Assembly: GCA_014584315.1 (NCBI GenBank)
Contig: JACTNA010000030.1
Coordinates: forward strand, 1 to 64,000
Direction: 5' to 3'
From: Planctomycetota bacterium
GTDB taxonomy: Bacteria > Planctomycetota > Phycisphaerae > Phycisphaerales > UBA1924
Length of the DNA: 64,000 nucleotides
A model generated the notes under the pieces. That model ran no database searches and was not told the origin of the DNA. It was given only the letters and a program-made list of their open reading frames with translations. Positions 7,585-17,357 of the stretch are shown here, in pieces. Position 1 is the stretch's first letter. The number at the start of each line of letters is the position of its first letter. Made by a program: the position numbers and the translations under genes.

Positions 7585-9699
7585 ATGGCCACCGACCTTT
7601 CCCGAATCCGCAACATCGGCATCTGCGCCCACATCGACGCCGGCAAGACCACCGTCACCGAGCGCATTCTGTTCTACACCGGCAAGAACTACAAGATGGG
7701 CGAGGTCCACGAGGGCACCGCGACCATGGACTTCCTCCAGGAAGAGCAGGAGCGCGGCATCACCATCCAGTCCGCCGCCACGACCTGCCCGTGGACGCGC
7801 AACGGCGTCGAGTACAAGATCAACCTGATCGACACGCCCGGGCACGTGGACTTCACGATCGAGGTCGAGCGCTCGCTCCGGGTGCTCGACGGCGCGGTCG
7901 CGGTCTTCGACGGCAAGGAGGGCGTCGAGGCGCAGTCCGAGACCGTCTGGCGCCAGGCCGACCGCTACCGCGTGCCGCGGCTCTGCTTCATCAACAAGAT
8001 GGACAAACTCGGCGCGAACTTCGAGTTCTCGTTCCGCTCGATTCGCCAGCGCCTCGGCGCGAATCCGATCGCCGTGCAGTACCCCATCGGCCAGGGCCAG
8101 ACCCTCGAGGGCCTGATCGACCTGCTCACCATGCGGGCGTACTACTTCGACGCCGACGAGCAGGGCGCGGTCGTCACCGAGAAGGACATCCCCGAGCACC
8201 TCCGCGAGACCGCCGAACTCTGGCGCCACGAACTGGTCGAGAAGGCTGCCGAACTCGACGACGCCCTCATGGAGCGATACCTCGAGGACGAGTCCTCCAT
8301 CACCGACGCCGACATCCGCAAGGCCCTCCGCGCCGGCACGCTCGCCCGCAAGTGCAACCCGGTCTTCTGCGGCGCGGCCCTGCGCAACATCGGCGTCCAG
8401 CGGCTCCTCGACGGCGTCATCGACTACCTCCCCAACCCCACCGAAGTCCCCGAGGTCGAGGGCGTCGATCCCGACGACCGCGAGAGGAAACTCACGCGCC
8501 CCAACTCCGACACCGCTCCCTTCTCCGCGCTCGTCTTCAAGGTCGTGAGCGACACGCACGGCGACCTCACCTATGTCCGCGTCTACTCCGGCGTCCTGAA
8601 GAAGGGGACGCGCCTCCTCAACCCGGTCAACCGCAAGCGCGAGATCGCCAGCCGCATCTTCGAGATGCACGCCAAGGACCGCATCCCTCTCGAGGAGGTC
8701 GGCGCGGGCAACATCGTCGCCGTCGTCGGCATCAAGGACTCCATCACCGGCGACACGCTCTGCGACCCCGACAACCCCATCATCCTCGAGCGCATGGACT
8801 TCCCCGAGCCGGTCATCTCGATGTCCATCGAGCCGAAGACCGCCGACGACAAGCGCAAGCTCTCCGAGGCCCTCGTCACCATCCGCCGTGAGGACCCGTC
8901 CTTCCGCTCGAACTTCGACGAGGAAACCGGCCAGACCATCATCGCCGGCATGGGCGAACTCCACCTCGAGATCATCAAGAACAAGCTCGTCCGCGACATG
9001 AAGGTCAACGTCGAGGTCGGCAAGCCACGCGTCTCCTACCGAGAGGCCATCGCCGGACCCGCCAAGAACGTCCGGGGCCGGTTCGTCAAGCAGACCGGCG
9101 GGCGTGGCCAGTACGGCGACGTCATCATCAACCTCGAGCCTTGCACGCCCGAGCAGGCCAAGGCCGAGGGCCTCGACTTCCGCGACTCCGTCGCCTTCGT
9201 CAACAAGATCATCGGCGGCTCCGTCCCACGCGAGTACATCCCCTCCGTCGAGGCCGGCATCCGACAGACGGCCATCTCGGGCGTCACCGCGGGCTACCCC
9301 CTCATCAACATCAAGGTCGAACTGATCGACGGCTCCTACCACCAGGTGGACTCGTCACAGGTCGCCTTCGAGCAGGCCGCACGCCTCGCCCTGCGCGAGG
9401 CCGTCGCCAAGGCCGGCAGCCTCCTCCTCGAACCCATCATGAAGGTCGTCATCCTCACGCCAGAGGACTACGTCGGCAACGTCACGGGCGACATCTCCTC
9501 GCGCCGCGGCATGATCGTCGACACCGAGGACCGCGACGGCGTCAAGGTCATCACCTGCGAGGTCCCCCTCTCCGAGATGTTCGGCTACACCACCGTCCTC
9601 CGCGGCCTCTCCCAGGGACGCGCCAGCAACACCATGGAGTTCCTCGCCTACCGACCCATGCCCGCCAACATGGCCAAGGAAGTGCTCGCCGCGGGCTGA
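7585..9699 (+). CDS. fusA: Elongation factor G
   Basis: The 704-residue translational GTPase drives ribosomal translocation in the cytoplasm. The start MATDLSRIRNIGICAHIDAG leads straight into the P-loop (AHIDAGKTT, about residues 17-25). The switch region RGITIQSAA, the DTPGH motif near residue 83 and NKMDKLG near 137 are intact. Domains II-V follow, ending with MFGYTTVLRGLSQGRASNTM. Length and motifs fit canonical EF-G rather than a tetracycline-resistance or LepA relative. It stands alone here, not next to rpsL, rpsG or tuf. A palindromic repeat, rather than an obvious T-tailed terminator, lies just after the stop. Confidence 0.97.
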   Translation: MATDLSRIRNIGICAHIDAGKTTVTERILFYTGKNYKMGEVHEGTATMDFLQEEQERGITIQSAATTCPWTRNGVEYKINLIDTPGHVDFTIEVERSLRVLDGAVAVFDGKEGVEAQSETVWRQADRYRVPRLCFINKMDKLGANFEFSFRSIRQRLGANPIAVQYPIGQGQTLEGLIDLLTMRAYYFDADEQGAVVTEKDIPEHLRETAELWRHELVEKAAELDDALMERYLEDESSITDADIRKALRAGTLARKCNPVFCGAALRNIGVQRLLDGVIDYLPNPTEVPEVEGVDPDDRERKLTRPNSDTAPFSALVFKVVSDTHGDLTYVRVYSGVLKKGTRLLNPVNRKREIASRIFEMHAKDRIPLEEVGAGNIVAVVGIKDSITGDTLCDPDNPIILERMDFPEPVISMSIEPKTADDKRKLSEALVTIRREDPSFRSNFDEETGQTIIAGMGELHLEIIKNKLVRDMKVNVEVGKPRVSYREAIAGPAKNVRGRFVKQTGGRGQYGDVIINLEPCTPEQAKAEGLDFRDSVAFVNKIIGGSVPREYIPSVEAGIRQTAISGVTAGYPLINIKVELIDGSYHQVDSSQVAFEQAARLALREAVAKAGSLLLEPIMKVVILTPEDYVGNVTGDISSRRGMIVDTEDRDGVKVITCEVPLSEMFGYTTVLRGLSQGRASNTMEFLAYRPMPANMAKEVLAAG

Positions 9700-9719
9700 T
9701 CGAACACTCCCAAACGAGC

Positions 9720-9737
9720 CCCACGCGGAAGCGTGGG
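9720..9737. repeat. REP-like palindrome after fusA
   Basis: CCCACGC-GGAA-GCGTGGG forms a perfect seven-pair stem with a four-base loop, and neighbouring bases extend the GC-rich context. Translated in one frame the surrounding DNA reads SPTRKRG, a peptide string that recurs in annotated planctomycete proteins as a by-product of this repeat. No T-run follows, so it is not a standard intrinsic terminator, although it may stabilise the 3' end of the fusA message. Confidence 0.6.
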
Positions 9738-9766
9738 ACGCCGCACAGCATAACATCCGTCGCGCC

Positions 9767-11429
9767 TCACTCCTCCGAGCACACGCCCGAGTACGAGGCC
9801 GTGAACAGCACGTAGTCCTCGGCATCGACTCCGCCGTCGGCGTTCAGGTCGGCCTCGCTCTCGCCGACGAAGAAGGCCGCGTTGAAGAGCGCCACGTCCT
9901 CGGCGTCCGCCTCGCCGTTGAGGTTGAAGTCCGCCAGGCACGTCACCGCGATCTTCTGCACGAAGAACCGGCGTCTCCAGTCTTGCAGCGTGTCGTCCCA
10001 GACGTACTTCACATAGCTCGGGTAGACGAGTCGCCCCCGTGCGGCGATCTGCTGATAGTGACCGAAGAGGAGTGGAGTCGGTCCGTACTGTCCTTGGTAT
10101 GTCGCAGAGAAGCTCTGCTCCGAAAGGCGCATGACGGTCACGATCGGGTTGGGCGTCGCGAAGTCGCGGATGCGCGCGAAGTAGACATCCACCTCCGTGT
10201 CGTCCGTGCTCGTGATGTCGTTGCGCGTGTCGTACCAGATGAGGCACGGCACGCCGCACCCGTCCACCACGATCGCCGGCAGCAACTGGTCCGGCCCGTT
10301 GCTGTCCGGCGTGATCCCGTGGAGCATCTCGTCCGTCAGGTGCAGGATGTTTTGGTTCAGAAAGGTCACACCCCCATTGAGACTCAGCGCGACGTAGATG
10401 TCGACATTCGACGAACCGACCTCGCGCCGCGCGGTGAACGCAACGTACACCCAGTTCGGCGTCTTCGAGCGGTCCACCGCGATGTTCGGCCAGTGCTTGC
10501 CACCGTCGATAAGAGGCGCCGGGGTCGTATCCGTGTACGCGGGCGCCTCGATCGCGGGAATCGCATTCAGTCCGATGCGCGCCGCCGTCGACCACGAGTC
10601 GGGATCCGCCTCGTTGTCGGACACCACCACCCACGGCCTCCCGTCGTTCCTCAGCGGTGAGAACTCGGAACTGTACCGGTCCGATGAGACGACGACAACC
10701 GTCCCATCGCTCAGCACGACCGGACCCGGCGCGTGCCCGCGGTACTCGCACGGCCCGCCGCCCGGCTCCTTGACCTGAAGCTTCTCCTCCGACCACGACG
10801 CGCCGCCATCGACCGACACTGCGCCGAACAGCATCAGGTCCACAGCGTCGCAGGTTCCGGAGATCTTGCTTACGAACGTGGCGTAGAGACGCTCCGGATC
10901 GTTCAGATTCAGCGCCGGCCCCGTCGCCAGCAGGGGCTTGTCGAGGAACGCCGCCTGATCGACTGCCTGCACGCGCGGCCAGAGATCGGGCTCGCCCACG
11001 GGCAAGGGGTGAACGAAGAGCGTCTTGCTGTCGTGGGACGCAACGTAGGCCAGCCACATGCTCCCGTCCGCCAGTGAAGCGACGGCGCTCGGATCACCCG
11101 CGGTCTTGAACGGGTGGCTGCCCCGGGGCCTCCAGGAACCCCTTGTTCACGAACGTCTGCCCACCGTCCAGGCTGATCGCGTACGCGATCTTCGACGTCT
11201 CGAACGTTGGGCTGTTGGTGAGCCGCCGGATAGCGGCCACGAGGATCTTGTGCGCGTTCCCCTGCGGCCCGGCGACATCGACCGCGATCGTCGGCTCGAA
11301 GTAGTTGTGATCGTCCTCGAACACCACGACGGGCGGGTACACCACCTGCGCGGCGGTCCGCTCCGCGATACCCCCGAACAGCGCCGTACCGACGAGCAGC
11401 GGACAGACGTGAACGGTGCGATATGACAT
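9767..11429 (-). pseudogene. Frameshifted sialidase-like secreted protein with dockerin-like C-terminus
   Basis: Two reading frames make one protein. The 5' part starts at ATG 11429 with a signal peptide (MSYRTVHVCPLLVGTALFGG) and runs through ISLDGGQTFVNKGFLEAPG, then stops at 11094. The 3' part, in the neighbouring frame, continues sensibly as SHPFKTAGDPSAVASLADGS and then the long frame from 11059. The switch maps to about 11118-11128, in the run GCCCCGGGGCC, so a one-base insertion (real or sequencing error) explains it. The body has Asp-box-like SxDGGxxW/F motifs (SLDGGQTF, SVDGGASW, SLNGGVTF) of sialidase-type propellers. The end carries two EF-hand-like dockerin repeats (ADFNLNGEADAEDVALF; ADLNADGGVDAEDYVLF). 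Confidence 0.75.
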
Positions 11430-11578
11430 GGCGTGTCCCCTTGGCTGAAAAGGCCTCGGCCAGAGTGCCCACGGAAACCCGGCCAGCGTGAGCGTACAGG
11501 GGAACCTCGGCCAGTGCGACCCTTCCATGAGCTTCCGCAACCGAACACAAACCGCTTGTATTGCCTCCCGCACGGAGG

Positions 11579-11584
11579 TATGCT
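11579..11584 (+). promoter_or_regulatory. -10 box (TATGCT) close to a start codon
   Basis: TATGCT is followed by eight bases and the ATG at 11593. The leader would be zero to three bases long. Confidence 0.4.
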
Positions 11585-11592
11585 GGCAGGCG

Positions 11593-12657
11593 ATGTCGCG
11601 ATTCGGACTCCGCCGCTGGTGGCTCCTGCCGGTGTTCTGCGCGGTCGTCACGCCGTCCTCCGCATTCGCGCAGTATGTCTGGAAGGCAATCCGCCTTCAT
11701 GTTGCGGACTCGTACACCACGGAAGCCCATGCGGCATGGGGTCCATTGCAGGGCGGATTCGTGTATTACTCTGGTCAGCCCGGGCGTGGCGCGATCTGGC
11801 GGGGTACATCCGAAGGATGGATGGACCTCACGCCCCCGTGGGCCGATTTGGGAATCATCCACGGGATGGACGCTTCGGGCCAAGTCGGCCAGGTCGGACC
11901 GGCACCGAACACCTACCACGCCGCACTCTGGCGCGGCACGCCCGAGAGTGCCGTCGATCTGAACCCTGGAGGACCGTACTTCGCATCATCCGCCTATGCG
12001 ATTCAAGATGATCAGCAGGTTGGCCAAGCGGCGCACGCAAGCGATGGCCTGCCACACGCCGCCCTCTGGCGCGGCACGCCCGAGAGCTTTGTCGATCTCC
12101 ATCCTCCCGGCGCGCAGTGGTCCGAGGCGTTCGCCACGGACGGCGAATACCAGGGCGGCTGGTTCGTTCCCGCCGCGGGCGGCCTCCACGCCATCATCTG
12201 GAACGGCACGGCCCAGAGCGCTGTCGACCTCCACCCGCCCGGCGCCGTCTCCTCGGCGGTCCGCGACATGGCTCCCGGCGTGCAGGTCGGCTACGTGCGC
12301 TGGGTCGGGCAGAGCGGCCACGCCGCCCTCTGGCGCGGCACCGTCGCCAGCCTCGTCGATCTGAACCCTCCCGGAACCGGCAAGTCCGAACTCTACGCGA
12401 CCGACGGCACGATCCACGGCGGCGCTGCCTGGTTCGGAGGCCTCGGACACGCCACCATCTGGCTTGATGGAGCAGACAACGTTGTCGACCTGCACCCGCT
12501 GCTCGGGCCCGGCTACGCAGGGTCGGTGGTGCGGGCCGTCTGGACCGACGGGCGAACCATCCGCGCGGCAGGCATCGCATACCCCAGCACAGCGCCCGAC
12601 GAGGCCTGGGTCTGGATCGGCACCCGAATCGAGACCGACGCCCCGAAGCGGCGGTGA
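11593..12657 (+). CDS. Secreted HAF-repeat protein
   Basis: The 354-residue product starts at ATG 11593 with a twin-arginine-like basic end (MSRFGLRRWW) and a signal peptide cleaved near SAFAQ. The mature part is built from about five to six repeats of 40-45 residues with the core HAALWRGTxxSxVDLxPPG, the signature of extracellular HAF repeats (HAALWRG, HAIIWNG, HATIWLDG). The repeats probably stack as a beta-propeller or solenoid. Function is unknown; repeat similarity suggests a surface or secreted structural or binding role. It is divergent from the frameshifted sialidase-like gene. Confidence 0.8.
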   Translation: MSRFGLRRWWLLPVFCAVVTPSSAFAQYVWKAIRLHVADSYTTEAHAAWGPLQGGFVYYSGQPGRGAIWRGTSEGWMDLTPPWADLGIIHGMDASGQVGQVGPAPNTYHAALWRGTPESAVDLNPGGPYFASSAYAIQDDQQVGQAAHASDGLPHAALWRGTPESFVDLHPPGAQWSEAFATDGEYQGGWFVPAAGGLHAIIWNGTAQSAVDLHPPGAVSSAVRDMAPGVQVGYVRWVGQSGHAALWRGTVASLVDLNPPGTGKSELYATDGTIHGGAAWFGGLGHATIWLDGADNVVDLHPLLGPGYAGSVVRAVWTDGRTIRAAGIAYPSTAPDEAWVWIGTRIETDAPKRR

Positions 12658-12785
12658 GGCCGTTGCGCGCGATCCACCGGCACCGCCTCCCCCTCCGCGC
12701 GGGCGACCAGAGAACCCCACCTCAGGTCGCCCGCCGCCAGCGCCGATCGGCGTAGACTGCCCCCTACCAGACGCGGAGTCCCCCC

Positions 12786-13403
12786 ATGCCCGACCGGTAC
12801 CAGACCATCCTCCTCTTCGGCGCGCCCGGCGCGGGCAAGGGCACTCAGGGGAAGATTCTCGGCCTCATCCCCGGCTTCTACCACCTCTCCTGCGGCGAGG
12901 TCTTCCGCACCCTCGACATCCACTCCCCGCTCGGCAAGACCTTCGTCGAGTATTCCTCTCGAGGCGAACTCGTCCCGGACGACGTCACGGTCCAAATGTG
13001 GCAGGAGAACCTCCACGCCCAGACCGTGCTCAGCCTCTTCAAGCCCCGGGTTGACCTGCTCGTTCTCGACGGCATTCCTCGGAACGTCAATCAGGCCAGG
13101 CTGATGGACAAGCACATCAACGTGCTCGCCATCGTGCACCTCATCTGCTCCGACAAGGAGAAGATGATCGAGCGCCTCCGCCGCCGCGCCCTCAAGGAGA
13201 ACCGCGCTGACGACGCCAAGGAGGAGGTCATCCGCCGCCGGTGGGAGGTCTACGAGGCCGAGACGCGCCCCGTCCTCGCCCACTACCCGAAGACCATCAT
13301 CCACGATGTGGACGCGATGGGCTCCCCGGGGCGGGTCCTCCAGCGGGTGCTCGAGGTCGTCGTCCCCGTGCAGGAACGGCACTTCTCCAACGCCCTGCAA
13401 TAG
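12786..13403 (+). CDS. adk: Adenylate kinase (nucleoside monophosphate kinase family)
   Basis: The 205-residue cytosolic kinase catalyses reversible transfer of phosphate between ATP and AMP. The P-loop GAPGAGKGTQG is at about residues 12-22, the NMP-binding segment HLSCGEVFR follows, and LDGIPRNVNQA stands where family members have the GFPR/DGFPR motif. The LID region is short, without a zinc-binding insert. GFPR is replaced by GIPR, a mild change. A TAGACT hexamer about 30 bases upstream is a plausible -10. A different nucleotide monophosphate specificity cannot be excluded. Confidence 0.85.
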   Translation: MPDRYQTILLFGAPGAGKGTQGKILGLIPGFYHLSCGEVFRTLDIHSPLGKTFVEYSSRGELVPDDVTVQMWQENLHAQTVLSLFKPRVDLLVLDGIPRNVNQARLMDKHINVLAIVHLICSDKEKMIERLRRRALKENRADDAKEEVIRRRWEVYEAETRPVLAHYPKTIIHDVDAMGSPGRVLQRVLEVVVPVQERHFSNALQ

Positions 13404-13419
13404 CGGCCCCTCCACGCGG

Positions 13420-13425
13420 TACCAT
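13420..13425 (+). promoter_or_regulatory. Leaderless-type -10 box (TACCAT)
   Basis: TACCAT-GTCGGC-ATG: the hexamer is exactly six bases before the start at 13432, in the short gap after adk. Confidence 0.5.
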
Positions 13426-13431
13426 GTCGGC

Positions 13432-14217
13432 ATGGCACGCCCACGCGCCTTCACGCTCATCGAACTGCTCGTCGTCATCGCCATCATCGCGCTGCTCATC
13501 GGCATCCTGCTGCCCGCCCTCGGCGCGGCCCGCCAGACCGCCCGCAACACCCTCTGCGGCTCGCGCACGCAGCAGATCAACCTCGCCGTCGCCATGTACC
13601 TGCACGACCACGGCGAGCACCTGCCGCAGGTGCTCGTGCCGGGCTTCGACGGCGAGCCGACGGTCGTCGGCGCGCTCTTCGCCGGCAAGAAGGGCACGCT
13701 GCCGATGCTCAAGATCGACGAGTACGGCGCGGAGCGTCGCCCGCTCAACCGCTACCTGATCGACTGGACCCCCCCGCCGGACGACGCCGACGTGATCGCC
13801 GAAGTCGAGCCGTGCCGATCGCCGACCGACCGCGGCGCGGAGAACCTCCCCATCCCGGGCTACGAGCACTCCGACTCCATGTACGACCTGCTCGGCGCAA
13901 GTTACACGCTCAACGACCACGCCCCGGACGTCAACCCCTGGGGCGACGACTACCCGACCCTCATCCCGCCGAAGGGCGGACGGATGCCCCCCGTCCACGA
14001 CACCACGAAGACCTGGGTCGTCGGCACGCACCCCATCTACAACTACGACGACGGCGGCGATCGGCAGCAACGCTGGTACTCGCCCAAGGCCGTGCAGGCC
14101 ACCCTCGGCTTCCTCGACGGCCACTGCCGCATCGCCCTGCCCGTGCCCGCCGACCGCGCGCACACCACGCAGGACTACACCTACCTGCCGCAGCCGAACT
14201 GGATGGACCGGTTCTGA
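13432..14217 (+). CDS. Pseudopilin-like protein with prepilin N-terminal signal
   Basis: The 261-residue product opens with MARPRAFTLIELLVVIAI, a type IV prepilin/pseudopilin leader; cleavage after the alanine and methylation of the phenylalanine are expected, followed by one long hydrophobic helix. The C-terminal half has the H-X-G type features common in the large planctomycete family of such proteins (QATLGFLDGHCRIALP near residues 223-238). Type II secretion pseudopilins use this signal, but planctomycete members are numerous and their role is not settled. The start is fixed by the TACCAT box six bases upstream and the absence of signal-peptide sense further upstream. Confidence 0.85.
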   Translation: MARPRAFTLIELLVVIAIIALLIGILLPALGAARQTARNTLCGSRTQQINLAVAMYLHDHGEHLPQVLVPGFDGEPTVVGALFAGKKGTLPMLKIDEYGAERRPLNRYLIDWTPPPDDADVIAEVEPCRSPTDRGAENLPIPGYEHSDSMYDLLGASYTLNDHAPDVNPWGDDYPTLIPPKGGRMPPVHDTTKTWVVGTHPIYNYDDGGDRQQRWYSPKAVQATLGFLDGHCRIALPVPADRAHTTQDYTYLPQPNWMDRF

Positions 14218-14224
14218 AACGGGG

Positions 14225-15649
14225 TCAGTTCCCGGGTCTGGCGCGCGGCGGCGTCGCCCGCGCCGGCGTGGTCTGCGCCCGGAACGACAGCCGCTGGAAC
14301 GCGGTGTCGGGCGGCACCGGCGTCACGAACCACCCCCAGAAGCCGGGCGACCCGTACGCGCGCACGGTCGTCGGCGGGTGGAAGTGGAACGCGAACGGAA
14401 TCACCCGGTCCAGTTCGTCGTGCGTGCCGAAGTACCGCAGATCGCGGTCCATGAAGTTCGGCGGCAGGCGCGACGAGGAGCCTCGCATCGCCGCCGGGTC
14501 TACGGGCACCCAGCCGAACGTCCCGTTGGTCTCGTCGTAGAGCGCGAACTCGACCCACGCCCGCAGGTCCGGCACGTTCTTCGGCCGCTTGAGGTAGACC
14601 TGCTTGCCGCTGCGCGACTCGTTGTCGTACCCGATGACGATCCTCGCCGGCAGGCCCGCCTTGCGGTAGACGGCCGCCAGCAGGCACACCATGTCGAACT
14701 CGCTGCCCCGCTTCTCCAGCGCGGTCAGCGGCGCGCCCCTCAGGTCCAGGCCCTCGATCAGGCCCGTGCGGTCGAACGCCAGCCCGTCCCCGCTCAGTTG
14801 CACGTGCTCGACCACCTTGCCCGCGAACCACTTGGCCAGCGTCACCGGCGCGATCGACTTCGGGTCGCGGCCCTCCGTCCACTCCGCCACGAGATCGACC
14901 ACGGGGGCGGTGTCGTAGGGCCTGCCGTCCGGCCCGAAGTCGATGAACATCTGCGGCGCGAACGTCGCGTGCGCCGCCGCCGGCCACGCCCCCTGCGGCC
15001 AGGCCACCGAACGCGCCCCCCGCTCGTCGAACTTCGTTCGGTACGACGTCACGGGGACCACCACCTGCAGGCTCATTTCCCGGCCGTCGTAGAGCGACGC
15101 CCCCTCGAGCGGCGGCATCACCCACTGCGCCCGCCACGTCCCCGAGTGCAGCACGTTCCCGCCAGCGTCCGCCGCGATGATCGTCGTCTCGCGGGTCACC
15201 TCGCGGTCCTGGAACTTCACGACGCCGGTGATCGCGGGCTGAAGGCCGCCCGCCGACTCCACCGCGTCCATCACGCTCGAAGCCGTCTCCGGCACGAGCG
15301 GCCACACGATCGTCGCGCTGCTGAACGTGAATCGCTCGTTGTACGGCTGCTGCCCCTCGACGTACAGCTTGTAGGCCTCGATGTTCACGTCCGCCGTCAG
15401 CGTCCATCGCCTGGATCGGTTCTCCTCGCGCACGATGTACGGGCTTGGCTTCAAGGGCGTCGCCTGAGCCGCGGGCTGTGTGCCAGCGGGCGTCGTCACG
15501 GGCGTCGAGCCGGGGGGCGCCTGCGCGGGCTGCTGCTGCTGGCGGTCGCGCGGGGTCGTCCGGCCGCCCTGCGCCATCGCGCTATCGCCCGCCACGCCGA
15601 CCGCCACGACCGATGCGATCAACCCCGCCAACCGTCGCTTTGCGTTCAT
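14225..15649 (-). CDS. Secreted transglutaminase-fold protein lacking catalytic Cys and His
   Basis: The 474-residue product has a signal peptide (MNAKRRLAGLIASVVAVGVA, cut near AMAQ), a Gln/Pro-rich linker, an N-terminal beta domain, and a transglutaminase-like core at about residues 290-375. The core keeps the structural hallmarks RKAGLPARIVIGYD and GWVPVDPA, but the position of the nucleophilic Cys (G-x-C in active members) reads GSE, and the His of HAWVE is replaced by Arg (RAWVEF). The Asp of the triad is kept. It is therefore probably non-enzymatic, perhaps a peptide- or wall-binding protein. It converges on the pseudopilin gene with an eight-base gap. Confidence 0.75.
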   Translation of the reverse strand: MNAKRRLAGLIASVVAVGVAGDSAMAQGGRTTPRDRQQQQPAQAPPGSTPVTTPAGTQPAAQATPLKPSPYIVREENRSRRWTLTADVNIEAYKLYVEGQQPYNERFTFSSATIVWPLVPETASSVMDAVESAGGLQPAITGVVKFQDREVTRETTIIAADAGGNVLHSGTWRAQWVMPPLEGASLYDGREMSLQVVVPVTSYRTKFDERGARSVAWPQGAWPAAAHATFAPQMFIDFGPDGRPYDTAPVVDLVAEWTEGRDPKSIAPVTLAKWFAGKVVEHVQLSGDGLAFDRTGLIEGLDLRGAPLTALEKRGSEFDMVCLLAAVYRKAGLPARIVIGYDNESRSGKQVYLKRPKNVPDLRAWVEFALYDETNGTFGWVPVDPAAMRGSSSRLPPNFMDRDLRYFGTHDELDRVIPFAFHFHPPTTVRAYGSPGFWGWFVTPVPPDTAFQRLSFRAQTTPARATPPRARPGN

Positions 15650-15816
15650 CGCGTGTCCTTTCGCTGGACCACCCCTGCCCCAGGTTCCCGCTCACCAAGT
15701 GGTACGGCCTCGCGCGCCCGAGGTTCCTCCCCGTCCGCCCGACGCCCCCCAACTCGGCCGTTCCCCGCACGAACATCCTATGACCGTCCGCTAGAATCCG
15801 GCACAAGGAGCACTCC

Positions 15817-17265
<1,449 letters not shown>

Positions 17266-17345
17266 GGGTTCCCGCCGTGCCCGCTGCACGCCCGAGAAGT
17301 GGGCCGAGGTCCCCGGAAATCGTTGGCGTCGCGGACCATCGCAGG

Positions 17346-17351
17346 TAGCAT
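17346..17351 (+). promoter_or_regulatory. Leaderless-type -10 box (TAGCAT)
   Basis: TAGCAT-CTGGCC-ATG, exactly six bases before the start at 17358. Confidence 0.5.
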
Positions 17352-17357
17352 CTGGCC

